A stretch of DNA of 64,000 nt from JABDLO01 sp035327565 (GTDB lineage: Bacteria; Bacteroidota; Bacteroidia; Chitinophagales; Saprospiraceae): assembly GCA_035327565.1 (NCBI GenBank), contig DAOLDB010000005.1, positions 1-64,000 on the forward strand, given 5' to 3'. The position numbers were made by a program, and so were the translations under genes. How positions within the stretch are numbered: position 1 is the first letter of the stretch; each line of letters starts with the position of its first letter. Of this stretch, positions 9,462-18,907 are shown in pieces. The notes beneath the pieces were generated by a model that worked only from the letters and a program-made list of their open reading frames with translations, made no database searches and was not told the origin of the DNA.

Positions 9462-10139
9462 TTATGGATAAAGTGAATGATGAATAACTTTGGCAGCCAC
9501 TTCACTACCTTTAAGAGATGGATGGAAACCATCACCTCCATAGTATGAAAAATCATTATGCGCATCAAAATGCTCTTTCCAAACTTTACCTACCGGACAC
9601 AATATTGAATGATTGACATACGCGGCATCCGTATAATTTCTAATCACTCCATCAAAAGTGTGGTAGTACTCCCTGTCTGGCCAAACCATAAAAAATGCAA
9701 GTTTTGCACCATATTCATCGCACAGTGCTTTTAGCTTCGCTCCATATTCTAATAATATGCCTCTCCCCTCTTCTTGTGAAGAGGGTCCTTGTTGCACAAC
9801 TACAAAGGCAAATTTACCGCTGGCAATAAAATTCTGGATGATTCCCGCATACCAAAGATCCTGTAATGAAGTATAGGGTAATGCATGCATGGCTGTACGA
9901 ATATCGTTTCCCCGAAGCATAGAATAATTTTTAAAAAGTTGAGGAAGATCATTGAAGGAGGTTAGGCTATTGCCAATAAACAGTACATTTCCACTGAGAT
10001 GTAAAGATGGGTCATTTAAAAAATCATGTGGTTTCTCTTCAGGTATTTCCGGTTTTTCATGTGGAACATTTGGATTCTCGATCTTTTCACATGCAAAAAA
10101 ACTTAAAAATATAATAAACAATATTGAATAGGATTTCAT
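9462..10139 (-). CDS. SGNH/GDSL-type hydrolase lipoprotein
   Basis: 225 residues from the ATG that opens a lipoprotein signal (MKSYSILFIIFLSFFAC, Cys17). A longer start at 10181 would overlap the CPBP gene and is rejected. After a proline/glutamate-rich linker come FIGNSLTSFND (Ser58) and DGFHPS (Asp203, His206), plus the shared VVVQQGPSSQEEGRG block. It has the same domain order as its neighbour at 8722-9339. Likely an outer-membrane or periplasmic esterase; the substrate is unknown. Confidence 0.78.
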   Translation of the reverse strand: MKSYSILFIIFLSFFACEKIENPNVPHEKPEIPEEKPHDFLNDPSLHLSGNVLFIGNSLTSFNDLPQLFKNYSMLRGNDIRTAMHALPYTSLQDLWYAGIIQNFIASGKFAFVVVQQGPSSQEEGRGILLEYGAKLKALCDEYGAKLAFFMVWPDREYYHTFDGVIRNYTDAAYVNHSILCPVGKVWKEHFDAHNDFSYYGGDGFHPSLKGSEVAAKVIHHSLYP

Positions 10140-10153
10140 ATAACAATTTTTGA

Positions 10154-10921
10154 TTACAAAATGAGATAAAAAATAATCCAAGTCATGGCAAGGTTAAATC
10201 CGGCATGAGATAAAACTGCACCCCATATAGAATTGGTTTTTTTTCGGCAGAAGTAGAAAAGACGACCAGTCAGATAAATGCCTGTGACCCATAAGATCGA
10301 AGGCACAATCAAAAATTTCCACCCCATCCCAGTCCAAACTATACCAAAATGGGCTAAATGGGTCAGTGCAAAAGCAAGACTGTCTATATGAGAAGCGGTA
10401 TTGGCCTCATATCTATTCGCAAAACACTCATGAACCAAGCCCCTGTAAAATAACTCCTCACCTATCGGACTAAAAGTCATTGATATCAATGCAAAGATGA
10501 AAAAGGAAATAAACCTTTGATTTTCCAAAACACCATCGGGAAGTATATAGGTGAAAGAAATATATGTAAACCAATTATACTGGGTAAATCCATAAATTAG
10601 AAATCCTAAAATAAAAAAAGCTATACACAATATGATTCCAGAAGCAAATGCCATGGAAATCCCAGATAAACTAACCGGCCATTTTAATCCTATCTTGATT
10701 CTTCCTTCTTTGGATAAGAAAACGAAAGGCAGTAAGGCCAAAATGATAAAAATCCATGCAACGTATTGATAATTAGCTGTTAGATTGGCGTTGAGTACCA
10801 GGATAAATCTCGGTATTCCAAAAACCAATATCAATACCAGACCCAATAAGGGACCAGGATGGATCCAATTTCTCCAAATCATACGGATGGATCCAATTAA
10901 TAACTGATTATCTGATTCCAT
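10154..10921 (-). CDS. CPBP family intramembrane metalloprotease
   Basis: 255 residues from the ATG; a TTG three codons upstream is also open. It is a polytopic membrane protein with about seven hydrophobic segments. CPBP (Abi/CAAX protease) motifs are present: GEELFYRGL (Glu155-Glu156, Arg160), FALTHLAHFG (His191/194) and LSHAGFNLA (His239, Asn243). Characterised homologues cleave prenylated proteins or act in bacteriocin self-immunity, but most bacterial members have no known substrate. It ends 14 bp before the SGNH lipoprotein gene and is likely co-transcribed with it. Confidence 0.82.
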   Translation of the reverse strand: MESDNQLLIGSIRMIWRNWIHPGPLLGLVLILVFGIPRFILVLNANLTANYQYVAWIFIILALLPFVFLSKEGRIKIGLKWPVSLSGISMAFASGIILCIAFFILGFLIYGFTQYNWFTYISFTYILPDGVLENQRFISFFIFALISMTFSPIGEELFYRGLVHECFANRYEANTASHIDSLAFALTHLAHFGIVWTGMGWKFLIVPSILWVTGIYLTGRLFYFCRKKTNSIWGAVLSHAGFNLAMTWIIFYLIL

Positions 10922-11156
10922 ACACGCCAACTTTCAACATAGTGTTGTATTTTTCTATTTTATTTACAGGCATCTTATTCCTGATATCAAATCTTACTTA
11001 TATTCCTCTTTCGTAAAGTCCTTGTATCGAATTCCTGACAACACCAAAAAGTTATTTTTGAAATTACCGTTTGAAAATCAAACATTTCAAATAGATATTT
11101 TTATTCCGGTTCTAAAAGTCTGAGGTTAGTAGTTGCCCTCAATATTCATTAAATGA

Positions 11157-12137
11157 TTACCTTATTTCTTCAATTACAATATCACTGATCTTACTTATAA
11201 AGGAAGGCCCCATCCATCTAGAGCTATTGTATTCCATGCCGGTCAAACACGCCTGATTCCTGATAAACAACAAATCCAGGTTGGGAAACCATATCATATA
11301 ATTTCCAGGGTCACCTGAAGCAGCTACATTTTTGTGTTTCGATTGATTATCGATCCACCACAGGTAACCGTAATATGGCACAAGATGAGAGGGCTGTAAC
11401 GATTGGTGTATCCATGCCTCCGATACGATTTGCTGTCCATTGTAGTTTCCTTTTCCACGCAACAGTAATCCGATTTTTGCCGCATCATGTATCGTGGTTG
11501 TGGTTCCGCCATATGTAATCCAACTCTTTCCTGCCTGGTCTTTCCACAATGTAGTGGAATTCATACCGAGCGGCTCAAATAAATATTTTCGATAGTATTC
11601 GTTCGCCTCCATTCCACTGGCACGTTCCAGTATCATCCCGAGAAGTTGTACTGATTCATTGGAGTATCCAAACCGTATATTTGGTACTGTATCCATTTTT
11701 GTGTTCATCAGATATTGGTAATGGTCATCCTGAGCAAGGATTCCTCTTGCACCACCCCGCCTGTTGAATCCTGAGGTCATGGTAATCAAATGCCGCAGTG
11801 TCACCTGTTTTTCACATCCTTCTTTCCATTCGGGTAACCAGTTACAAGTCAATTCATCCAAACTTTTAATAATACCCCGATCCAGCAAAGTGCCAAACGC
11901 CAGACCCGTCCAGGATTTTAACATGGAGGAGGCAATCATATTTGTTACATTGCAAGTGGAATCACGCCAATAAAGCACTTTATCACCTTTATAATATACC
12001 AGGATTTCATTGGCATAAAGTGAATCATTCATATGGATAAGTTCCTGAAGTTTTTGGGGGTCTATACTTTGTGCCACGACATATTGTACTGCTACTATCC
12101 AAATGAGTGCATGGTAAAAAACAATCTTAATTTTCAT
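11157..12137 (-). CDS. Serine hydrolase of the beta-lactamase/class C fold
   Basis: 326 residues with a signal peptide (MKIKIVFYHALIWIVAVQ...). Catalytic motifs of the Beta-lactamase (PF00144) group are visible: SMLK (Ser71, Lys74) and YSN (158-160), then a C-terminal ASGDPGNYMIWFP segment in place of the usual K-T-G/H-x-G motif. Relatives include esterases, D-aminopeptidases and DD-peptidases; a true lactamase role should not be assumed. Exported to the periplasm. It stands alone on the minus strand. Confidence 0.8.
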   Translation of the reverse strand: MKIKIVFYHALIWIVAVQYVVAQSIDPQKLQELIHMNDSLYANEILVYYKGDKVLYWRDSTCNVTNMIASSMLKSWTGLAFGTLLDRGIIKSLDELTCNWLPEWKEGCEKQVTLRHLITMTSGFNRRGGARGILAQDDHYQYLMNTKMDTVPNIRFGYSNESVQLLGMILERASGMEANEYYRKYLFEPLGMNSTTLWKDQAGKSWITYGGTTTTIHDAAKIGLLLRGKGNYNGQQIVSEAWIHQSLQPSHLVPYYGYLWWIDNQSKHKNVAASGDPGNYMIWFPNLDLLFIRNQACLTGMEYNSSRWMGPSFISKISDIVIEEIR

Positions 12138-12264
12138 ATGAATACTTATTTAACATTTGATTTAAAATAGTCTGTCCAGCTACCTGGACCAGGATGAAAC
12201 CAATTCCAATTGTGAAAAGAGTCACTCACAGTCTATTTTTTGCTGATTGAGTAATGAATTGATT

Positions 12265-12867
12265 TCATTTTTTTATTGATTTTTCAGGTAAGATCAATTC
12301 ATCCTTATTTATATTCCTAACAATATCGATAGAAATAACCTGGATTTTTGTGCTTTCTGTCTCAAGTTTCATTAAAGCACCTGGAATATCCAGAAATCCA
12401 ACAGGTGAAATACCATTAGGCAAATCAGGACAATACCACCCTTTAGCCTTTTTGTTATTATAAATGGCGGTGAATTCCTGAAGAATGAAACCATCAAAAC
12501 TTTCCCGTTCTCCTGTAAGTACTAAATGAGTAAAATCAGGCTGTTTTTCAGGAACCCATTGAATTTGACTACCATTTTGTAAAGCTATATAGAGCTTTTT
12601 TTCATTGGGCAAATAATATTTATATATTGGTTCATCAATTTGGATCATTCCTCCACTAATGATTGCTCCAATTCTATAGTTTTTATCAAAAAAATCAAGA
12701 TCAATCTTTAATTTCATATTTTGTTTTGCATTCTGTGAACCCATTTGTATTTCGGCTACACTTTCCATATTGTATAGGATGCGACCGGAGATTGGTTTTT
12801 GGCAAAAAAGTCGAGAAGTATTCACTATAACAAAACCCATCAATAAAAAACAAATCCACTTTTTCAT
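12265..12867 (-). CDS. GLPGLI/DUF4412-like exported protein
   Basis: 200 residues with a signal peptide (MKKWICFLLMGFVIVNTSRLFCQ). The segment AKGWYCPDLPNGISPVGF and the following DIPGALMKLE recall the 'WYTPDIP...GLPGLIL' signature of GLPGLI proteins and also DUF4412, so the family call is tentative. Function is unknown in either family. The start codon lies 2 bp past the stop of the TlpA-like gene, so it is the last gene of a three-gene operon. Confidence 0.55.
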   Translation of the reverse strand: MKKWICFLLMGFVIVNTSRLFCQKPISGRILYNMESVAEIQMGSQNAKQNMKLKIDLDFFDKNYRIGAIISGGMIQIDEPIYKYYLPNEKKLYIALQNGSQIQWVPEKQPDFTHLVLTGERESFDGFILQEFTAIYNNKKAKGWYCPDLPNGISPVGFLDIPGALMKLETESTKIQVISIDIVRNINKDELILPEKSIKK

Positions 12868-12869
12868 AT

Positions 12870-14630
12870 CTAGTTTTTAGGTTTATAAAAATTTTTTAAA
12901 ATAGAGTCTAAATCCAATTCTGATGCATCGCCTATGGCTAAGATGTTTCCATTGGGCTCCACTAAAATGCTTTTTGGTATGGATGAAACCTCGAATCGTC
13001 TGGCTATATCGCTCTTAAATCCATTTAATTCAATGGCATTTAACCAAGGTAAAGAATATCGTTTTTGTCTGAAATTATTAACCGCTTCAACTCTATTGTC
13101 GAGAGAAATACTCAGAATTTCAAATCCCTTTTTGCTATACTTGTCATAAACTTCAGATAATCCCGGCATTTTTAAGATACAACCCCCGCACCATGTCGCC
13201 CAAAAATCAATGAGATAAACTCTCCCTAACATCATTTGAGGTGTAAGTACATTTTGAGGTTCATCTAATAAATATATTTTGAAGTCAGGCACAGGTTGAC
13301 CTACATTCAACTCGCTTGACAACCCGAATTCTGCCTTAGCTCTAAAGGTGTAAGGGTGCTTCGGGTATTTGCTTGCTAATTGGCCAAATGCATTTAAAAA
13401 TTCATCTTCATGTTTAAGTGTATTGTATTTATGAGCCAAACCATATAATACAATGGCTCGGATGCTCTCATCAGGATGTTGGTTATAGATCTTTTCAAAA
13501 TATGAAAGGGAGAAATGATTTAATGGCAATTCTTTGACCAACCAAAAGAGACCACGGCTTTCAATATGCCATAAAGAAGTAAGTGGTGGAACATGCTCAA
13601 TGACTTTTACAAGTATTTCAGATTTTGCTTTTCCATCAAATATCTCATTATGGCGTTCCGGATCCTTACTTTTCACTATGCTCCTGATAGCATCAAAACC
13701 TAAATATTCTAAAAGCAATATCTTACTTAATTGCTCATCCTCACTTTCGTTAAGCATTTTCTCAATCCTATCAAATTCAGGTTGTAAGTTAATTTTGGAA
13801 AAATCACCTCTATCTCTTTGTTCATACAATTTAGTCATCATGGAATTGATAAATTCGTTAATCCTGCAATACGCTTCAAATGCAGTTTCCTGATAAATCC
13901 CATTTTCAGACAAAAACTTCACTTTTCCTTCGCCATTACGATGAGTAAATTTTTTCAAATTAATAATTATGGGCTTCCTTTCTGCCAAAATAGTCGAAGC
14001 GTATCCATCTGATCCAATAATATTCTCTGTGCTTCTGAATGGCCCCTCTGGCCCTGCTATTCGCATATTGTCTCCATTATAGACTCCCGAAACCTGAAAG
14101 TGAGTAGTACCATCAGGTAACTCTTTTTCCGAAAATATATACTTACCATTATTAGCCTTTTCATATTCTATTCGGTTTAATGGGTAAAAGTCGTGTACAT
14201 TACTTAGCAAACCCTTAATTTCACTATGGACGCCTATTGAAACGGGCTCTAATCTGATCTCTAATACACAATCTCCTAAATCGGAAAAAATAGAAACATG
14301 TCTAGGTTTATGATGCACACCGGTAAAGAATAACTGGTATACATTTTTATCTTTAGATAGTGTAATTTCAAAACTTCCATCTTTTTTAGTCTTGGTCAAT
14401 ATTTCAGTGTAATTCCAATCATCGGCAATAACACTTCTTACATGTGCCATTTTGAGTGTTTCCCCATTATTACTGAGAATTCTTCCTTTTACTGTGAGGT
14501 TTTGAAAATTTTCTGTTTTTAGAGAGTGAATAGCCCTGATTGTTCCACAGTTGGTATTTAAACTCAATTCCAACACACCCAACAATACTGAATGACATAT
14601 CAATACAATAAAAGTAATATAGTGGCTCAT
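12870..14630 (-). CDS. TlpA-like thioredoxin-fold protein with long N-terminal region
   Basis: 586 residues. After an N-terminal hydrophobic segment comes a carboxypeptidase-regulatory-like beta domain (about 45-130), a long helical region, and a C-terminal TlpA/AhpC-TSA thioredoxin domain (about 445-586). The active site is WCGGC (480-484) in LIDFWATWCGGCILKMP, and the cis-proline motif is SSIPKS. Such Bacteroidota proteins are thought to act as periplasmic disulfide oxidoreductases or in cytochrome maturation; the partner is unknown. It is separated by 6 bp from the DUF5694 gene and 2 bp from the GLPGLI-like gene. Confidence 0.83.
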   Translation of the reverse strand: MSHYITFIVLICHSVLLGVLELSLNTNCGTIRAIHSLKTENFQNLTVKGRILSNNGETLKMAHVRSVIADDWNYTEILTKTKKDGSFEITLSKDKNVYQLFFTGVHHKPRHVSIFSDLGDCVLEIRLEPVSIGVHSEIKGLLSNVHDFYPLNRIEYEKANNGKYIFSEKELPDGTTHFQVSGVYNGDNMRIAGPEGPFRSTENIIGSDGYASTILAERKPIIINLKKFTHRNGEGKVKFLSENGIYQETAFEAYCRINEFINSMMTKLYEQRDRGDFSKINLQPEFDRIEKMLNESEDEQLSKILLLEYLGFDAIRSIVKSKDPERHNEIFDGKAKSEILVKVIEHVPPLTSLWHIESRGLFWLVKELPLNHFSLSYFEKIYNQHPDESIRAIVLYGLAHKYNTLKHEDEFLNAFGQLASKYPKHPYTFRAKAEFGLSSELNVGQPVPDFKIYLLDEPQNVLTPQMMLGRVYLIDFWATWCGGCILKMPGLSEVYDKYSKKGFEILSISLDNRVEAVNNFRQKRYSLPWLNAIELNGFKSDIARRFEVSSIPKSILVEPNGNILAIGDASELDLDSILKNFYKPKN

Positions 14631-14636
14631 AAATAT

Positions 14637-15653
14637 TTATTTTAGGTAATCCAATACTTCAACTAATTCCGTATCAGGACTGCCCATGGCTGATTGTTTC
14701 AGAATGGGTACATGACCTGATCCAATGATCAATAAAATTCGTTCATTGCCGGTTTCTATAAGTCGGAGTAAATTTCCAAAGATGCGATAGTTTCTATTGT
14801 ACCAACGTGTCCATTCATCGATCATAGGGTATTCTTCTGAATTGCCAATCGCCTGGAATTTCTGCATATACCATCCATGGTTGTTCATCATCACGGTTTC
14901 GGAATTGATCAATCTAAGATATTCCTCAATAGTGAGTACATTGTGTTTCAGACTTTCCAAATAATTGCGATAAGCTTCGTATTCCCTTGAACGTTTTTCA
15001 TATAAATCAAAATAGTGCGATTGGTGATTATAATCTGCTATCTCTCTCAATTTCTCCATGCTGATCCAATCATCATACATTCGTTGTTGTGCATCAATAC
15101 ATACTACTTTAGCTCCGGCATTACCAGCGATCCGGTATCCTAATTGAAATACCTCATTTGATCCCAAGTCGAATTGTCCTTTTTGGTATTCCTGAAAAGT
15201 GGAGTCCACCCAACTTTGATTTTTTGCCAGCCATTCTACTGCCACTATTGTAGGCTCAAATGCAATTAATTTATTTGCCAACTCACCAATTTCTGCTTGT
15301 CTTTTCTCGCTCAGTATGTCCAGATCTGTGGGTTTAAAACCATCTTTACCTGCATCCTGAAAATGAAACGTACCCAATATCATTAATTTCGCAGATTTGT
15401 AATCGTCGAAAAAATCAATAGGGTGTAGAAAATAGTCTTTCTTCTCAACCTCGGAGTTTATTGCACTTTGACACCCCACACATAAGGATAGACTCATTAA
15501 CAAAATGGTAGTTATGTCATTTTTGGGCTTTTTAAAATCCCTTTTATGTACATAATCCGTTGGTTTAATATATAGCGGAATTAAAGGCAAATACAATTTC
15601 ATCATATTATATGACACATTAATCTGTATAAATTTTAATAAGTGGTTGGACAT
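14637..15653 (-). CDS. DUF5694 protein (TraB-like fold), exported
   Basis: The open frame is 338 residues, but the true start is uncertain. The hydrophobic segment TTILLMSLSLCVGC lies near residue 50, so a lipoprotein or signal peptide begins downstream of the first ATG. The body matches the DUF5694 pattern: LMILGTFHFQDAGKDG, SEKRQAEIGEL, PTIVAVEW, and a C-terminal ILLIIGSGHVPIL. These features recall the TraB/GumN superfamily, with a GTFH motif and a terminal GxGH. The activity is not established. It is the first gene of the operon with the TlpA-like and GLPGLI-like genes. Confidence 0.7.
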   Translation of the reverse strand: MSNHLLKFIQINVSYNMMKLYLPLIPLYIKPTDYVHKRDFKKPKNDITTILLMSLSLCVGCQSAINSEVEKKDYFLHPIDFFDDYKSAKLMILGTFHFQDAGKDGFKPTDLDILSEKRQAEIGELANKLIAFEPTIVAVEWLAKNQSWVDSTFQEYQKGQFDLGSNEVFQLGYRIAGNAGAKVVCIDAQQRMYDDWISMEKLREIADYNHQSHYFDLYEKRSREYEAYRNYLESLKHNVLTIEEYLRLINSETVMMNNHGWYMQKFQAIGNSEEYPMIDEWTRWYNRNYRIFGNLLRLIETGNERILLIIGSGHVPILKQSAMGSPDTELVEVLDYLK

Positions 15654-15902
15654 TTATAAAATCTATAATTCTTTTGAATAGGATTTAAAACTCTGACATG
15701 AAACCAATTCATTCATTTAAAAATTATAATGTCCTAATTCAAACATTTTATTCTTTAAATAACAAGCATGAATACATGAAAAAATATAACCCCCATCCGA
15801 ATTCTATCACTATTGCTATTGTGAATTTAGGCAGAGTTCTGGAAATCTGTCTTTACAGATTAGGGGGTTACAAGAGATTACAAAATCATTAATCAAACAA
15901 CT

Positions 15903-17585
15903 TTAAAATTTTTTATATTCATTAGGAAGTATTGGAATGTCTTCTCTCCTTTTCAATAGAAAAGTGCAATTTTGACAACCCTTCAAGGAACCATCATCAA
16001 CTATACCATCATCTGAAATTCTTACCCAATATGTATTATATTTTTCTGGACTATTTTTTGGAGTAATATCTGTTTTTTTTCCAACCATAGGTGGATCTTC
16101 CTGTATTTCCAGGATGGTGTTTACAGGTTGATCAATCATGATTTGGACAACTCCTGATGGCCAATGAACAATCACTGAATCTACTATTTGAGCATCGAGT
16201 AATCCAAAATGTACTACAAAGCTATTTTGGCTGCAATACCCGCTTTGGGCCTGGATCCACCTGGTCTGCCATACAGGGCGGTTATTGATTTGAGCCCTGA
16301 TCCTGATCTTTGCACCGACAGCATCGCGGTTTGATAAGACTCCGGTAAGTTTTGCTTTAATCCAATGATTATTGTTGCCTTCATTGAGCCAAATTTGATT
16401 AGGCAACAATGCTGAACTATTTATATTTTGGCAGGTGGCAATGACTAAATCCTGAAAACCATTGTTATCTAAATCTCCCCATGCAACACCATAGGAACAT
16501 TCAGTTTTTAAATCTATTTGTGATAATGTGTCTTTTACAAAATGGCCATTGCCATCATTTAAATACAAAAAATTTACAATATCGCCGTGGCAATATCCAT
16601 TGGTGACGACCAAATCCAGGTCTCCATCATTATCATAATCGGCAAAGGAAGAAGAGTATGAACAGCCTAAATCTGCATCCCAGGGACCTTTCTGTTGTTG
16701 AAAAGTACCATCTCCATTATTAATAAATAATTGATTGGATTCTTCTTTAAAATATCCGGAATTGGCAAGGAATAGATCTGGAAATCCATCATTATTCACA
16801 TCTCCCCAGCTTGCACTCATTGTGCCTGCATCTTGCATGAACAAGTCACCTGCTTTTTCAATTTTGATAAAGACTCCCTGGCCTAAATTTTTATAAAGTG
16901 CATTTGCAGCTTTATTTTCATTGCAGATAAAAAGGTCTGGAAGTCCATCATTATTATAATCGATCCAGGTTACACCTCTTGAGGGTGTTTCTTCCAACGA
17001 TAAAATACTAGTCAACATTTCTGTCATTTCGCCTTTACATGTATTCAGATAAAGAATATTTCTCATATTACCTTCGCTATTGCCCGTATACAAATCAAGC
17101 CATCCATCATTATTAATATCTGAGAAATCAGCCGATTCTCCAAAGCTGCGCTTGCCCATCGAAATGGTTTCAAATTGACCATCAGCGTAATGTTTTAAAA
17201 GTTTATCTTCCCTCCCGTACCAATTTGTTATGTATATATCTCTATATCCATTATTATCTATATCGGCAATACATGCTCCGACAGAGGGGTCATGGATAGA
17301 ATCAAATGGTACTTTAGCCCGTTCAAAATTGCCTTGAGAGGTCTGCAAAAAAAGTAAATCCTGGAATCCCGATTTAGGGCCATTAGTAATAAAAATATCA
17401 TCTCGTCCGTCATGATTCATATCTACAATATGTACACTTCGGCTATCAGCTAACCAATTTATCCATTCTTCTTTTTCTACTTTTACAAAATGAGTCTGAG
17501 AAACCGCATCACTCAATATTAATAATAATATCACAATGAAATAACACGATTTAAATGTGCAGGAACCACCCTTTTTGCAATTCAT
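15903..17585 (-). CDS. FG-GAP/VCBS repeat protein with ASPIC/UnbV domain
   Basis: 560 residues from the ATG next to the signal peptide (CYFIVILLLILSDAVSQ); an ATG 17 codons upstream is less likely. Repeated D-x-N/D-x-D-G calcium-type motifs (DMNHDGRDD, DINNDGWLD, DYNNDGLPD, DYDNDGDLD, DLDNNGFQD) form an integrin-like beta-propeller over most of the protein. An ASPIC/UnbV domain follows (VGAKIRIRAQ ... VHWPSGVVQ). A C-terminal extension of about 55 residues contains GCQNC. Likely secreted or surface exposed, but no type IX or IPTL sorting tail is visible. The function is unknown. Confidence 0.82.
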   Translation of the reverse strand: MNCKKGGSCTFKSCYFIVILLLILSDAVSQTHFVKVEKEEWINWLADSRSVHIVDMNHDGRDDIFITNGPKSGFQDLLFLQTSQGNFERAKVPFDSIHDPSVGACIADIDNNGYRDIYITNWYGREDKLLKHYADGQFETISMGKRSFGESADFSDINNDGWLDLYTGNSEGNMRNILYLNTCKGEMTEMLTSILSLEETPSRGVTWIDYNNDGLPDLFICNENKAANALYKNLGQGVFIKIEKAGDLFMQDAGTMSASWGDVNNDGFPDLFLANSGYFKEESNQLFINNGDGTFQQQKGPWDADLGCSYSSSFADYDNDGDLDLVVTNGYCHGDIVNFLYLNDGNGHFVKDTLSQIDLKTECSYGVAWGDLDNNGFQDLVIATCQNINSSALLPNQIWLNEGNNNHWIKAKLTGVLSNRDAVGAKIRIRAQINNRPVWQTRWIQAQSGYCSQNSFVVHFGLLDAQIVDSVIVHWPSGVVQIMIDQPVNTILEIQEDPPMVGKKTDITPKNSPEKYNTYWVRISDDGIVDDGSLKGCQNCTFLLKRREDIPILPNEYKKF

Positions 17586-17851
17586 ATTAAAAGTTAATTT
17601 TTTTAGTATACTTCCGAAATAGAAGAATAGTATCATGACAAAAACATTGATTTATTTGGCTATTGTGTTGTAAAACTATTTGAAATTGTACTATAGAATT
17701 GGCAAATGCGACTAGATACCATAATCATGGTATGAAAAGCAGATAATCACAGTTGTCTATATTTATCTATTATTTTGACTGATGGGTGGTACATTTATGT
17801 ATTTTATCTTATTAATAAAATCTTTATGCTGGCAATTCATAAGTTTACTAC

Positions 17852-18907
17852 ATGAACCAGAGGCAAAAGAGAGACTTAGGTATTTGGGTTATTCATGAGT
17901 TGTATTTTACATCCATGAGTACACCTAATATAGGATATTACCATGATGACATAAGTTGGTTCCACCAAATTTTTCTTGGTGTATCTGTGACACTTCTTCT
18001 TCTTCCGGCTAAATTGATCCCGGTATACTTTGGTATATCTCCATTGGTAAGAAAAGTGTTTTTAAAAACTTCTTCCTGGATTGGCGTGATTTCGAAATTA
18101 ATCTTGAGTATTATTTTTGGAATATTGGCCTATAGAATGGCTATGTATCTTATAGTTTATCCTTTTATATTCAATATTCCGGTAGAGTTTGCATTATACA
18201 CTGAAATTCAACGATGGTTGTCCAATCTATCGGAAATATTAGTGCCCATGCTTCTTTTTGGCTCTATCTGGATTTATGACTCTCAAAATGTTTTATTGGA
18301 GAGATCCCGCCAATTGGAAAAAGAAAAATTGGAAATGGAATTACAATTTCTTAAAAATCAAACCAATCCGCATTTCCTGTTTAATACATTGAATACCATA
18401 TTTGGCCTGATCAGAAAAAATCAAAAAGCCGCTGAGAAAAGTATTATTGCCGTTTCCGATTTGCTGAGATATCTATTGTATGAATGCAATGCTCAGAAAG
18501 TATCATTGGAAAGGGAGCAACTTATGATGGAAAAATTTGTCCAACTTCAAAATCTTAGATTTGGAGAAAGGACTCCCGCGACAACATACTGGTGTCAACC
18601 TCACCCGGATTTAATCATTTCACCCGGGATCTTGCTTCCATTAATTGAAAATGCATATAAATACAGTTATTTTGATAAAATGGATAAAGGTGTGATTTTT
18701 ATAAATTCATCTATTTCCCAGAATAATGAATACACGTTTTCCATCTCTAATCCTTTCCAGGAAAATGTATCTGAAAAAGAAGGTGGAATAGGTCTGAAGA
18801 ACCTCGAACGGCAATTACAAATTGAATATCCTGATAAACATTCATTGCAAATTACTAAGGAAGCTAAAAAATTTTCAGTCACTTTAAAAATTAAAGTCAG
18901 CAAATGA
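17852..18907 (+). CDS. LytS-family sensor histidine kinase
   Basis: 351 residues. Four or so hydrophobic segments (about 35-145) form the membrane input region. A coiled stretch (LLERSRQLEKEKLEMELQF) leads to the His_kinase (PF06580) box QTNPHFLFNTLNTIFGLI, with phospho-acceptor His174. The ATPase domain has LLPLIENAYKYS (N box) and GGIGLKNLERQL (G box). It partners the LytTR regulator immediately downstream, whose ATG overlaps its stop by 4 bp, indicating translational coupling. The signal is unknown. Confidence 0.9.
   Translation: MNQRQKRDLGIWVIHELYFTSMSTPNIGYYHDDISWFHQIFLGVSVTLLLLPAKLIPVYFGISPLVRKVFLKTSSWIGVISKLILSIIFGILAYRMAMYLIVYPFIFNIPVEFALYTEIQRWLSNLSEILVPMLLFGSIWIYDSQNVLLERSRQLEKEKLEMELQFLKNQTNPHFLFNTLNTIFGLIRKNQKAAEKSIIAVSDLLRYLLYECNAQKVSLEREQLMMEKFVQLQNLRFGERTPATTYWCQPHPDLIISPGILLPLIENAYKYSYFDKMDKGVIFINSSISQNNEYTFSISNPFQENVSEKEGGIGLKNLERQLQIEYPDKHSLQITKEAKKFSVTLKIKVSK

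Noticed and set aside
10154..10921. A bacteriocin immunity role for the CPBP protease
   Set aside because: No bacteriocin precursor, leader peptide or transporter lies nearby; only the protease family can be supported.
11157..12137. Annotation as a beta-lactamase resistance gene
   Set aside because: The S-x-x-K and YxN motifs place it in a broad serine-hydrolase fold, but the third motif is atypical and nothing indicates antibiotic hydrolysis.
15698..15892. A 64-residue plus-strand frame between two minus-strand genes
   Set aside because: No signal, motif or promoter; the composition looks non-coding.
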